From Planctomycetaceae bacterium (lineage in GTDB: Bacteria; Planctomycetota; Planctomycetia; Pirellulales; Lacipirellulaceae), in assembly GCA_002713555.1 (NCBI GenBank), contig PATG01000069.1, forward strand, positions 11,557 through 26,776: a DNA stretch of 15,220 nt. Direction: 5' to 3'. The notes under the pieces are model-generated. The model searched no databases and was not told where the DNA came from. It saw only the letters and a list, made by a program, of their open reading frames with translations. Position numbers and translations under genes: made by a program. Shown here piece after piece: positions 8,010 to 15,220 of this stretch (its first letter is position 1; each line of letters starts with the position of its first letter).

Positions 8010-8039
8010 ATGGCCCATCCCCGCCTGCTTCACCTCTGA
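8010..8039 (+). CDS. Possible 9-codon upstream ORF abutting the S9 peptidase start
   Basis: ATG at 8010 opens MAHPRLLHL and stops at TGA 8037-8039, directly before the ATG at 8040. GGAG lies 3 bases upstream of its start, while the peptidase ATG has no evident Shine-Dalgarno of its own. This arrangement would suit translational coupling or reinitiation. Frames this short arise by chance often, so confidence is low. Confidence 0.2.
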   Translation: MAHPRLLHL

Positions 8040-10202
8040 ATGAATCGATTCCGTTCCATGGATGAAAACTTAGATCGTAAAAGTGCTTCTCAGCATCGAA
8101 TCCATCACAACGTCTCCCCTGCACTGATCTTAATGCTTCTGGCTGGAGTCTTTTTGGTGAGTATCAGTTGCCAGCAGCCCGTTTCTTCCCCCCCCCAGCC
8201 GCCATCCAATAAGGAGGTCCAATTGATTCCTCGTCACGTTCTATTCAGCAACCCTCAAAAGGCCTCAGCGCGAATCAGTCCCAATGGCCAATGGCTCAGT
8301 TTTCTGGCCCCGGTAAAGGGTATTCTCAATGTTTGGGTTGCGCCGGTTGCCGATATCACACAAGCCAAACCGGTTACCGACGATAAAGTACGTGACATCC
8401 GCGGCCATAGCTGGGCCTACACGGGAGAGCATATTCTTTATGCTCAGGACAAAGAGGGGGACGAAAATTGGCACATCTATGCCACACACGTTACCACAGG
8501 CGAAACCAAAGACCTCACACCGCTCGACAACGTCCACGCAACAATTCAAAACGTCAGTCTCAAATTTCCGCACGAAATATTAGTCGGTCTCAACGATCGA
8601 ATTTCTCAATTACATGACATCTACCGAATCAATATCCTCACGGGCGAACGAGAACTTGTGCAGCAAAACGAGGGTGTCGTCGCCTATGTAACTGACGAGG
8701 ATTTTCAAGTCCGTTTTGCATTTAATTTCACGCCCACAGGGGGACAGCAACTGCTTCAACCCAAGATCGCCGGCGAAACGGGTGCTGACGCCGAGTGGGA
8801 AGAATTCATCCAAACGGGTCCTGAAGACGCAATGACTACGGGCCCAGCAGGTTTTGACAAGACCGGACAGGTGCTCTACTTGCAGGACAGTCGAAACCGC
8901 GATACGGGAGGACTGTTCTCTGTCGACTTGAATAGCGGCAAGACAACTTTAATTGCCGAAGATCCTCGTGCTGACGTTGGCGAAGTTCTGTCCCATCCCA
9001 CCGAAAAAAACATCCAGGCCGTGGGCTTTACGTATGCCCGTCGTGAATGGAAAATTCTCGACGAATCGATTCGCGCGGATCTCGATTTTCTGGCCACTGT
9101 CGAAGACGGCGAACTGATCGTTACCAGCCGCACAACGGATGACACTCTGTGGACAGTCGCTTTTTTACTCGACAACGGTCCTCTCAAGTACTATCTCTAC
9201 GACCGCAAAAATAAAACAACGCGTTTCCTATTCAACGATCGGGATGATCTGGACCAGTACACTCTGGTCAAAATGCATTCGCCAATTATCAAAAGTCGCG
9301 ATGGACTCAATCTGGTTTCGTATTTGTCTCTTCCCGCTGAGAGTGACCCGGATGGAGACGGCCGACCCGATAAACCCCTTCCCTTGGTACTCGAGGTTCA
9401 TGGTGGACCCTGGGCCCGTGATGGATGGGGCTTTGACAGCACACACCAATGGCTGGCTAATCGTGGCTATGCAGTGCTCAATGTTAATTACCGAGGTTCC
9501 ACCGGGTTTGGCAAAAATTTCATCAATGCAGCCAACGGTGAATGGTCCGGCAACATGCACAATGATCTGATTGACGCCGTTGATTGGGCCGTCGAACAAG
9601 GCATCGCCCAACGTGACAAGGTAGCCATCATGGGCGGCAGTTATGGGGGGTATGCTACCCTCGTAGGGATGACCTACACCCCCGATGTGTTCGCTTGTGG
9701 CGTCGATATCGTGGGCCCTTCGAGTCTGGTAACGCTCCTGGAAAATGTACCCGACTACTGGATACCCCTCATGCCCATCATGAAAGTCCGTGTCGGAGAT
9801 ATCGATACGGAAGAGGGCAAGGCCGAACTGCTCAAGCGTTCGCCGCTTACCAAGGTCGATCAGATCGTCAAACCTCTACTCATTGGACAAGGTGCCAACG
9901 ACCCTCGCGTCACACAACTCGAGGCCGATCAAATCGTGACCGCAATGACTGCCAAAAATATTCCTGTCACCTATGTCCTCTACCCAGACGAAGGACACGG
10001 CTTCAGCGGCGAACCAAACCGTTTGTCATTCAATGCCGTGATCGAAGCCTTTTTAGCCCAGCACTTGGGGGGTACGTTTGAGCCGGTTGGCGATGACTTC
10101 GAAGATTCGAGTTTACATGTGCCGACCGGGGCAACCGCTGTGCCAGGACTGGATGAGGCCTTGACAGACGATCGCAAGCAAATGCCACCTCAAGATCCTT
10201 AA
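8040..10202 (+). CDS. S9 family serine peptidase (prolyl-oligopeptidase/acylaminoacyl-peptidase type), exported
   Basis: Serine peptidase that cleaves short peptides, with a beta-propeller gating an alpha/beta-hydrolase domain. Of 720 residues, about 1-50 form a charged N-terminus and a hydrophobic segment (ALILMLLAGVFLVSI) ending SISCQQP. That Cys suggests a lipoprotein, but the -3 residue is Ser rather than Leu, so the lipobox is atypical. The propeller runs roughly 62-410 and the hydrolase domain about 430-690. The catalytic triad is visible: Ser534 in GGSYGGY, Asp621 in GANDPRV and His653 in DEGHGFS, with the oxyanion-side HGGPW motif. An Asp-rich SDPDGDGRPDKP loop precedes HGGPW. The last 30 residues extend past the usual end. 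The ATG at 8040 is the most upstream start and gives a full signal segment; ATG 8058 is an alternative. It overlaps the next gene by one base. Confidence 0.93.
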   Translation: MNRFRSMDENLDRKSASQHRIHHNVSPALILMLLAGVFLVSISCQQPVSSPPQPPSNKEVQLIPRHVLFSNPQKASARISPNGQWLSFLAPVKGILNVWVAPVADITQAKPVTDDKVRDIRGHSWAYTGEHILYAQDKEGDENWHIYATHVTTGETKDLTPLDNVHATIQNVSLKFPHEILVGLNDRISQLHDIYRINILTGERELVQQNEGVVAYVTDEDFQVRFAFNFTPTGGQQLLQPKIAGETGADAEWEEFIQTGPEDAMTTGPAGFDKTGQVLYLQDSRNRDTGGLFSVDLNSGKTTLIAEDPRADVGEVLSHPTEKNIQAVGFTYARREWKILDESIRADLDFLATVEDGELIVTSRTTDDTLWTVAFLLDNGPLKYYLYDRKNKTTRFLFNDRDDLDQYTLVKMHSPIIKSRDGLNLVSYLSLPAESDPDGDGRPDKPLPLVLEVHGGPWARDGWGFDSTHQWLANRGYAVLNVNYRGSTGFGKNFINAANGEWSGNMHNDLIDAVDWAVEQGIAQRDKVAIMGGSYGGYATLVGMTYTPDVFACGVDIVGPSSLVTLLENVPDYWIPLMPIMKVRVGDIDTEEGKAELLKRSPLTKVDQIVKPLLIGQGANDPRVTQLEADQIVTAMTAKNIPVTYVLYPDEGHGFSGEPNRLSFNAVIEAFLAQHLGGTFEPVGDDFEDSSLHVPTGATAVPGLDEALTDDRKQMPPQDP

Positions 10203-11569
10203 TGGGCATGGGACCCTTGATGGGCATGGCAAGAATACTCCTCATCTTGCTGCTGACAACTGAAATTACGACCTTGCCCGAAGATCTCGGCTCAGGTCGA
10301 CCCGGAGTCGACTGGCCCGACTTTCTGGGACCAGGGCGAACCAGCAAGTCTTCTGAAACGGGTCTCCATCTCGATTGGACACAACGGCCACAGATTGCCT
10401 GGCAATGCATCCTGGGAACCAGCTATGGCGCTCCTGCCGTCAGCCGGGGTCGGCTACTGCATTATGACCGGCATGGTGATTTAGCGCGCCTCACCTGCCG
10501 CCACAGCGAAACGGGCCAGGAACTTTGGCGCTACGAACATGCCACCCAATACACTGACCTGCTGGGCTACAATAACGGCCCCCGCTGTTCACCAATCGTT
10601 GAGGGAAATCGAGTCTATGCATTCAGTGCTGAGGGAGAATTCCATTGCGTGCGTCTTTCCAATGGCAAACCGTTGTGGCAAATCAATACTCAAGAAAAGT
10701 TTGGGGTAGTAAAAAACTTTTTTGGCGTCGGCAGCACGCCGCTCCTCTGGGATGACCTGCTGATTGCCAACATTGGCGGTAGTCCACCCCAGGGACCTGC
10801 AAACATCTATGCAGCGCAAGGAAACATCCTCGGCAATGGCTCGGGGGTGGTGGCTTTCGATAAAATGACTGGGGAGATCCGCTGGCAGGCAACCGACGAA
10901 TTCGCCAGCTATGCCAGTCCCGTATCCGCAACCCTCAATGGCAAGCCTTGGTGTTTTGTGTTCGCTCGTGGTGGTCTGGTGGGACTCAACCCAGGTACGG
11001 GCGCTGTCGGTTTTAGCTTCCCATGGCGCGCAAAAAAACTGGAGAGCGTTAATGCCAGCAGCCCAGTCGTCGTGGGCAATCGAGTTTTTATTTCCGAAAC
11101 CTACGGGCGTGGGAGTGTCCTGTTGGAAATGCAACAAGGCGCTGCCAAAGTCGTCTGGCAAGACAAAACTGACAGTCGAGACAAGACGCTGGAGTTGCAT
11201 TGGAACACGGCTGTCCACCATGACGGATATCTTTATGGCAGTAGTGGACGGCACACGAGCTCGGCCGAACTACGTTGCGTCGACTTGGAGACTGGCCAAA
11301 TCATGTGGAGCGAACCGGGATTTGGCCGCGCCTCGCTGCTTTTTGTTGAAAACAACCTAATCTGCCTAAGCGAAGACGGCACACTCAGGATCCTGGAGGC
11401 AACCAGCGATCGTTACAAGCTGCGAAGTGAAATAATCCTGCGAGATGCTGCTGGACAGCCACTTTTGGAATACCCTGCCTGGGCAGCTCCCATCCTCTCT
11501 CATGGCCTACTTTACGTCCGTGGCAAAGGACGCCTGGTATGCCTGGATCTGCTTCCACCAGCTCCGTAA
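10202..11569 (+). CDS. PQQ-like beta-propeller repeat protein, exported
   Basis: A 455-residue protein built from repeated blades of the PQQ/BamB type. Examples are CRHSETGQELWRYE, VRLSNGKPLWQIN, AFDKMTGEIRWQA, MQQGAAKVVWQD and VDLETGQIMWSE, at least six in all. A short N-terminal hydrophobic segment (ARILLILLLTTEITT, about 10-24) suggests export, and the mature part opens DWPDFLGPGR, a form I know from many planctomycete proteins. No PQQ-dehydrogenase catalytic residues or haem motif are obvious, so enzyme activity is not implied; a scaffold or binding role is more likely. The start overlaps the upstream stop as TAATG, indicating translational coupling with the S9 peptidase. The first ten residues contain four Met (MGMGPLMGMA) with no good Shine-Dalgarno to tell them apart, so ATG at 10208, 10220 or 10226 is possible. 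Confidence 0.88.
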   Translation: MGMGPLMGMARILLILLLTTEITTLPEDLGSGRPGVDWPDFLGPGRTSKSSETGLHLDWTQRPQIAWQCILGTSYGAPAVSRGRLLHYDRHGDLARLTCRHSETGQELWRYEHATQYTDLLGYNNGPRCSPIVEGNRVYAFSAEGEFHCVRLSNGKPLWQINTQEKFGVVKNFFGVGSTPLLWDDLLIANIGGSPPQGPANIYAAQGNILGNGSGVVAFDKMTGEIRWQATDEFASYASPVSATLNGKPWCFVFARGGLVGLNPGTGAVGFSFPWRAKKLESVNASSPVVVGNRVFISETYGRGSVLLEMQQGAAKVVWQDKTDSRDKTLELHWNTAVHHDGYLYGSSGRHTSSAELRCVDLETGQIMWSEPGFGRASLLFVENNLICLSEDGTLRILEATSDRYKLRSEIILRDAAGQPLLEYPAWAAPILSHGLLYVRGKGRLVCLDLLPPAP

Positions 11570-11721
11570 TGAAAGAGACTTCCATGAACAATTCTAGGGA
11601 AAACCCCAGAAAGCCAGAATCCTCACTTGCCTCTTGCCCTATCTGACAATCGTGCTAACAATGGATGTATGCAAACTGCTTACAGAAGTTTTTTCTGGTT
11701 TAGCGCAACTCACTCCACTGT

Positions 11722-11751
11722 CTTGTTTACAAATGGCTTGTTTACAAGTGG
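11722..11751. repeat. Tandem 15-bp repeat, operator-like
   Basis: CTTGTTTACAAATGG (11722-11736) is followed directly by CTTGTTTACAAGTGG (11737-11751), one mismatch. The second unit contains the dyad CTTGT-TT-ACAAG. The position, upstream of the terminator and aroF, would suit a regulator site, but no regulator is known. A similar core recurs at 15190-15218. Confidence 0.6.
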
Positions 11752-11808
11752 CAATGGGGCTGGAGGACGTGCGTAAGCATATTGCAAAAATTGTATTGTT
11801 TTCCCAAG

Positions 11809-11842
11809 CCCCGAATGCCCATCCGGCCTTCGGGGTTTTTTT
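11809..11842 (+). terminator. Intrinsic terminator after the S9-PQQ unit
   Basis: CCCCGAA pairs with TTCGGGG across a 13-nt loop, can be extended outward by a G.U and two A-U pairs, and is followed by seven T residues (11836-11842). It lies 240 bases past the PQQ gene stop and 121 bases before the aroF start, so it may end the S9-PQQ transcript or, less likely, act inside an aroF leader. Confidence 0.82.
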
Positions 11843-11963
11843 ATTGGGTTTTTATGTTTTTTGGAGGGGCGTTATTACTCAGGAGCTTTAAGAATTTTGA
11901 ACTTTCTTCCTCGAATGTTTTGAGGATGCTACCTATTACCAGGTTTCAATCAGGAATAAAAAA

Positions 11964-12986
11964 ATGATCATTGTCATGAAACACACGGCCACCGAAGCAG
12001 ATATTCAATCCATGGTGAAAGAGGTCGAAACCAAGGGCCTCAAAGCCAACGTCATAAGGGGTACAGAGCGAACCGTCATCGCAGCGGTAGGCGAAGAACG
12101 GGTGGCTGGTATTGGCTCCTTAGAAAGTGGGACCGGCGTGGATGAGGTCATCCCTATCGTCGCCCCATACAAGCTGGCGAGTCGCGAGCTAAAGTCCGAA
12201 TCGAGTACGGTCAAGGCGGGCAGTTTGACCGTTGGCAATGGCAATATTGGAGTCATTGGTGGACCTTGTTCGGTGGAAAACGAAGAGCAAATCGTATCGG
12301 CAGCCCATGCCGTCAAGAAGGCTGGAGCGACAGCACTGCGGGGAGGAGCATTCAAACCGCGAACCAGCCCATACAGCTTTCAGGGCATGAAAGAAGACGG
12401 TCTCAAACTGCTGGCTGAGGCACGCAACCAGACAGGCTTGGCGATTGTCACGGAAGTCGTCTCTCCGGACGACGTGGATCTCGTCTCCGAATACTCCGAG
12501 GTCCTGCAAATTGGAGCGCGGAATATGCAGAACTACCGGCTACTTGAGGCAGTCGGCAGATCTCCTCGAGCCGTACTTTTAAAACGAGGCCCCAGTGCAA
12601 CCATCGACGAATGGCTCTTGGCCGCTGAGTACATCCTGGACGGCGGCAATTCCAATGTGATGCTCTGCGAACGTGGCATCAGGACTTTTGAAGCCCATAC
12701 ACGATTTACCTTACCACTTGCTTCAGTGGCCTATGTCCAACAGCGTACTCACTTGCCGGTTGTGATCGACCCGAGTCACGGTACGGGACACACTTATTTG
12801 GTGCCATCGATGTCGCGCGCAGCAATCGCTGCAGGCGCTGACGGCCTGATCATCGAAGTGCACCCCAACCCAGAACAAGCGATGAGTGATGGCTACCAGT
12901 CACTTAACTTCGAACAATTTGCAGACTTAATGGCTGGTTGTAAAAAAATTGCCGATGCCGTCGAACAGCAATTGGGCAGCCTCTAG
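11964..12986 (+). CDS. aroF: 3-deoxy-7-phosphoheptulonate (DAHP) synthase, type I-beta with N-terminal regulatory domain
   Basis: First enzyme of the shikimate pathway: phosphoenolpyruvate + erythrose 4-phosphate to DAHP. The 340-residue product has a ferredoxin-like N-terminal domain (about 1-70) and a TIM barrel (about 85-335), the architecture of the Thermotoga maritima enzyme. Motifs: [37 protein letters not shown] and EVHPNP. The metal ligands are Cys102, His272, Glu298 and Asp309, at the same numbers I recall for the T. maritima protein. In that subtype the N-terminal domain mediates feedback inhibition by tyrosine, which I infer here too. No chorismate mutase domain is fused. The ATG at 11964 has AGGA about 8-9 bases upstream; the ATG at 11976 is a weaker alternative. 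It stands alone between a terminator and a convergent gene, with no other aro genes nearby. Confidence 0.96.
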   Translation: MIIVMKHTATEADIQSMVKEVETKGLKANVIRGTERTVIAAVGEERVAGIGSLESGTGVDEVIPIVAPYKLASRELKSESSTVKAGSLTVGNGNIGVIGGPCSVENEEQIVSAAHAVKKAGATALRGGAFKPRTSPYSFQGMKEDGLKLLAEARNQTGLAIVTEVVSPDDVDLVSEYSEVLQIGARNMQNYRLLEAVGRSPRAVLLKRGPSATIDEWLLAAEYILDGGNSNVMLCERGIRTFEAHTRFTLPLASVAYVQQRTHLPVVIDPSHGTGHTYLVPSMSRAAIAAGADGLIIEVHPNPEQAMSDGYQSLNFEQFADLMAGCKKIADAVEQQLGSL

Positions 12987-13283
12987 ACTACACATTTTGT
13001 CCGCTGCGCTGATTACTGGATTCTCGTCGCGCTGCCATAGTAGAAACGGATGTAATAAGCGGACTAGAGCAATCACTATTGAGTGTTCCGCTATAGCATC
13101 GGGATGCGAGATGCAGGTGAATAACTGGGGGATTATCAATGCCAGTTGGTGTGCTACCGAGGCTAGCGCTTACGGCTCATATCATAGTTGGCTGACGCTT
13201 CGCTCAGCCCGCCCTGCAGATCTCCTTCCAAAGGGCAAATCCATCAAACCGACGACTGCTATGCAAGGACTTTAGGATTGCGA
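12987..13283. other. Convergent gap between aroF and the zinc-ribbon gene
   Basis: No gene and no hairpin with a T tract is visible for either converging gene. It contains a GTCCGCT/AGCGGAC inverted repeat with wide spacing (12999-13005 and 13058-13064), a GCATC/GATGC hairpin near 13089 and the repeat copy at 13190-13218. Another GC-rich block near 13160-13177 (GAGGCTAGCGCTTACGGCTC before an AT-rich stretch) may belong to the same repeat class. Confidence 0.45.
13190..13218 (-). repeat. Copy 2 of the intergenic repeat at 3886-3916, opposite orientation
   Basis: Read on the minus strand it begins TGCAGGG, then GGGC, then GAGCGAAG and ends in CC, aligning with copy 1 at 24 of 31 columns (5 mismatches, 2 single-base gaps). 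It has internal symmetry (GGCTGA toward TCAGCC). Both copies lie between genes. Confidence 0.5.
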
Positions 13284-15161
13284 TCAATCAACGCGCAATG
13301 CTTTATGCTCTTGCAAATATTTTAGAATTTTTCGCTGCGTTAATGCAGGTTGCAAAGTGATGAGCACATTGCCCGTTTGATCATGGACCATTGCGGCCGA
13401 TCCTTGTTGTTGTACGAATTGCGAAATTTTTTGCACCGTTTCGTCAGCTTCTCCCTCCAATGCAAACAGGTCCAGTTTGAGTTCTGTCTCGATCTTGCCA
13501 GCCGTTGTGATCTCGATCATCTGGCCAGGTACAGCCCGCCAACCAAGGCCCAAGGAACTGAGAATCTTGTCGAGAGCCTGATGCCAGGGTTCTCTCTTGA
13601 TAGCACAGGCAATTCGGGTATTTGGTCCCAATTGGCTGCCTGCCAGTGCTGGCCAGTCAACGAGTATTGGTAAATCCAGCTCTTGTTGCCAGTAGGCAAA
13701 GATTTCGCGCAGCGATGCATACTGCGAAAAAGTAAAGGTAACAGGCGCACCCATGCGGTCCTGGACAGCCAGCCAAGGCGAAACGGCCACCAAACGTTCC
13801 ACCGGAAAACGACTTAGGGGGGGCAGTTCTCGAGTCAATCGCCAACGGTCCAAAAAGACCAACAACTGGTAGTGCACCTGTTGCGATTGTGTCACATGCA
13901 GACTGCTGGTCTTCGTCTCTATGCTTCCGCTGCCACCAGCTGCTTGCCATGATTTGGGATCCACAAATTGTTTTGCCCATTCTGTCAGCTGTTCTGCAGA
14001 AGTTGTCGAATCTACCAGATCCCCTATCGGATATTTGATATCTCTTTCTTTGGCTGCCTCGCGGCGAAGTACGATAACCTGTCCATCGTGAATTCCATAT
14101 TCCAACTTAAGCGGCTCCAACACTTGCGATAGCATTTCTGCCAGGCTCAAGTCGGCGACATTTAAAGAAACTTGCTGGCGCAATGTAATTCCGGACATCA
14201 ACAACTGGTCTGGAGATACGCTAATGGGTACATCACCCATTTGCGCCAACACTTGCAAAAAGTTACCCAAAGACATCGACTTAAAATAGATTGCCGGAAG
14301 ACGACGCTGCAAACGTTCAGGCACATCAACGGGCGACTGTGCTATCTCTGTGTTGGGAAAACGTCGCACGACCTGGGTAGCGACAGGTTGCATCGCCTGT
14401 TGTTCTGTCTGTGGATCCGCTTCAAGCACGTATGTTTGTGGTAGACCAGACTGGCTGGATGTGTCCTGATCCAAGGTCGTTAAATCCAGGTTTTCAGGAT
14501 CAAATACAAGCGGATTAAACTTGCCTGATGGGGGTGGTGTTTTTGGCTTTTCCTGGGGCTCCGCTGTTGCAATGTTCGGCTCGTCAGGAGGAGTCGGTGA
14601 TACATCACCTTTGCCAGGAGATGGAACCTCGGTAAGCGCATGTCCCTCATGCAACCCATCACCCGCAGGCAGAGAAGATTCTTCTTCGGGTAGAGCTTCA
14701 CTTGCAGAATCGTGAACTGAAGTTGCCTCAGGAGGCATTTTTTCCGCTGGAGCCTTTTCGGGGTGCACAGTCTCGAGCGGTGCTGACCCAATCGCATCAT
14801 TGCCTGTATCTGCTGCAACCTCAGGTGCAAAATACTCCTCTTGTTGTTTGTTGCTGCCCAGCAAAACAACGCCTAAGGTCACCACACCAATCAAGACACT
14901 TGCCACTGCGGCAGCTTTTAATGCAAAACTGCCACCCGATGCTGTTGGCATGACAACCGTCTCACTGGCTATTGGCTCACTCGTAGTCGGCTCCTGCTTG
15001 ACTTCAGTCTGCGGTTCCGGCGTATCCTGAGATAAAATGGGCTGTTGCACTTCGACCATACTGCCACAGCGCGGACAAGCTACGATTTGGCCCAGCAATG
15101 ATTCATCGTTCACCGACAGACGGGCCTGGCATGTCACGCAACTAATATTAAACGGTTCCAT
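13284..15161 (-). CDS. Zinc-ribbon, single-pass membrane protein with STN (secretin/TonB N-terminus)-like domains
   Basis: I do not recognise a characterised homologue. The 625 residues fall into clear parts. A zinc ribbon with Cys8/Cys11 and Cys29/Cys32 (CVTC and CPRC) leads to an acidic linker and one hydrophobic helix (about 79-102, FALKAAAVASVLIGVV). A long Pro/Glu-rich low-complexity stretch follows (about 105-250). Then comes an STN-like fold (about 285-370: IYFKSMSLGNFLQVLAQMGD, SGITLRQQVSLNVADLSLAE) and a second related unit (about 470-555: VTFTFSQYASLREIFAYW, WHQALDKILSSLGLGW). A final alpha/beta segment ends GNVLITLQPALTQRKILKYL. No secretin beta-barrel follows, so it is not a pore itself. 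The layout suggests a cytoplasmic ribbon and a periplasmic STN part. The ATG at 15161 keeps the ribbon complete; its Shine-Dalgarno is weak. A tandem repeat lies 29-57 bases upstream. Confidence 0.85.
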   Translation of the reverse strand: MEPFNISCVTCQARLSVNDESLLGQIVACPRCGSMVEVQQPILSQDTPEPQTEVKQEPTTSEPIASETVVMPTASGGSFALKAAAVASVLIGVVTLGVVLLGSNKQQEEYFAPEVAADTGNDAIGSAPLETVHPEKAPAEKMPPEATSVHDSASEALPEEESSLPAGDGLHEGHALTEVPSPGKGDVSPTPPDEPNIATAEPQEKPKTPPPSGKFNPLVFDPENLDLTTLDQDTSSQSGLPQTYVLEADPQTEQQAMQPVATQVVRRFPNTEIAQSPVDVPERLQRRLPAIYFKSMSLGNFLQVLAQMGDVPISVSPDQLLMSGITLRQQVSLNVADLSLAEMLSQVLEPLKLEYGIHDGQVIVLRREAAKERDIKYPIGDLVDSTTSAEQLTEWAKQFVDPKSWQAAGGSGSIETKTSSLHVTQSQQVHYQLLVFLDRWRLTRELPPLSRFPVERLVAVSPWLAVQDRMGAPVTFTFSQYASLREIFAYWQQELDLPILVDWPALAGSQLGPNTRIACAIKREPWHQALDKILSSLGLGWRAVPGQMIEITTAGKIETELKLDLFALEGEADETVQKISQFVQQQGSAAMVHDQTGNVLITLQPALTQRKILKYLQEHKALRVD

Positions 15162-15189
15162 GCAAACGGCTCACTTCTCATGCCAGGCC

Positions 15190-15218
15190 ATTGTTTGCCA
15201 AATTATTGTTTGCCAAAT
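15190..15218. repeat. Tandem direct repeat upstream of the zinc-ribbon gene
   Basis: ATTGTTTGCCAAAT occurs at 15190-15203 and 15205-15218, a 15-base period with no mismatch. Each unit holds the dyad TTTG-C-CAAA. It lies 29-57 bases upstream of the minus-strand ATG at 15161, where a promoter or operator would be expected. The window ends two bases later, so more units could follow. Confidence 0.6.
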
Positions 15219-15220
15219 CA

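Larger units (their letters stand above)
11570..11963. other. 394-base gap upstream of aroF
   Basis: Holds a tandem 15-bp repeat (11722-11751), an intrinsic terminator (11809-11842) and then about 120 T-rich bases before aroF. No clear -35/-10 pair was found after the terminator. Two plus-strand frames (11754-11891 and 11854-11967) have no recognisable product. Confidence 0.6.

Noticed and set aside
10589..11254. 221-codon open frame antisense to the PQQ-repeat gene
   Set aside because: The sense strand encodes clear propeller repeats. The antisense product has no recognisable domain and is a shadow of the codon bias.
11754..11891. 46-codon frame before aroF with an aromatic-rich run (FGVFLLGFYVFW), suggesting a leader peptide
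   Set aside because: The aromatic codons come from the T tract and T-rich DNA inside and after the terminator. For ribosome-mediated attenuation they should lie before it. The start lacks a good Shine-Dalgarno.
11854..11967. Short frame overlapping the aroF start as ATGA
   Set aside because: It has no Shine-Dalgarno at its ATG and no family resemblance, and it starts just after the terminator. GGAGGGG at 11863-11869 lies inside it, with no start codon at a usable distance.

Overview
The window looks like chromosomal DNA of a planctomycete, most likely from the Pirellulales. I base this on the domain mix: a PQQ-type beta-propeller protein with the 'DWPDFLGPGR' opening, a two-cysteine-pair zinc ribbon fused to a membrane anchor and STN-like domains, and an S9 peptidase of the 'IPRHVLF.NP..AS' type. 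It also fits loosely spaced genes and frequent TTG/GTG starts with short Shine-Dalgarno sequences. The placement is inference from recognised families, not from a marker-gene comparison.

Layout. Bases 2-697 (+) hold the rest of an endonuclease/exonuclease/phosphatase gene whose frame is intact except for two in-frame TGA codons. Facing it is the minus-strand pair rpsO (3507-3238) then pnp (2998-866), closed by a clear intrinsic terminator at 796-825. The rpsO leader can form an 8-bp long-range stem and a crossing 5-bp stem. Bases 3508-4047 carry no convincing gene but hold a perfect TATAAT, a probable dispersed repeat and a row of three hairpins. Next on the minus strand are a membrane acyl-CoA desaturase (4983-4048) and a full-length ComEC/Rec2 DNA-uptake channel (7903-5384). 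Divergent from comEC, on the plus strand, are an S9 serine peptidase (8040-10202) and a PQQ-like beta-propeller protein (10202-11569) that overlap by one base (TAATG). An intrinsic terminator follows at 11809-11842. Next is a type I-beta DAHP synthase with an N-terminal regulatory domain (11964-12986), and last a convergent minus-strand gene for a zinc-ribbon/transmembrane/STN-domain protein (15161-13284).

How the genes relate. This is mostly housekeeping: translation and RNA turnover (rpsO-pnp), lipid fluidity (desaturase), DNA uptake (comEC) and entry to aromatic amino-acid synthesis (aroF). The exported peptidase and beta-propeller protein are probably translationally coupled. I see no phage, CRISPR, transposase or defence-island genes, and I found no clear new multi-gene system. 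The parts most worth a second look are the TGA-interrupted nuclease, the rpsO leader fold, the repeat shared by two intergenic regions, the two tandem 15-bp repeats with a similar core, and the zinc-ribbon/STN protein.
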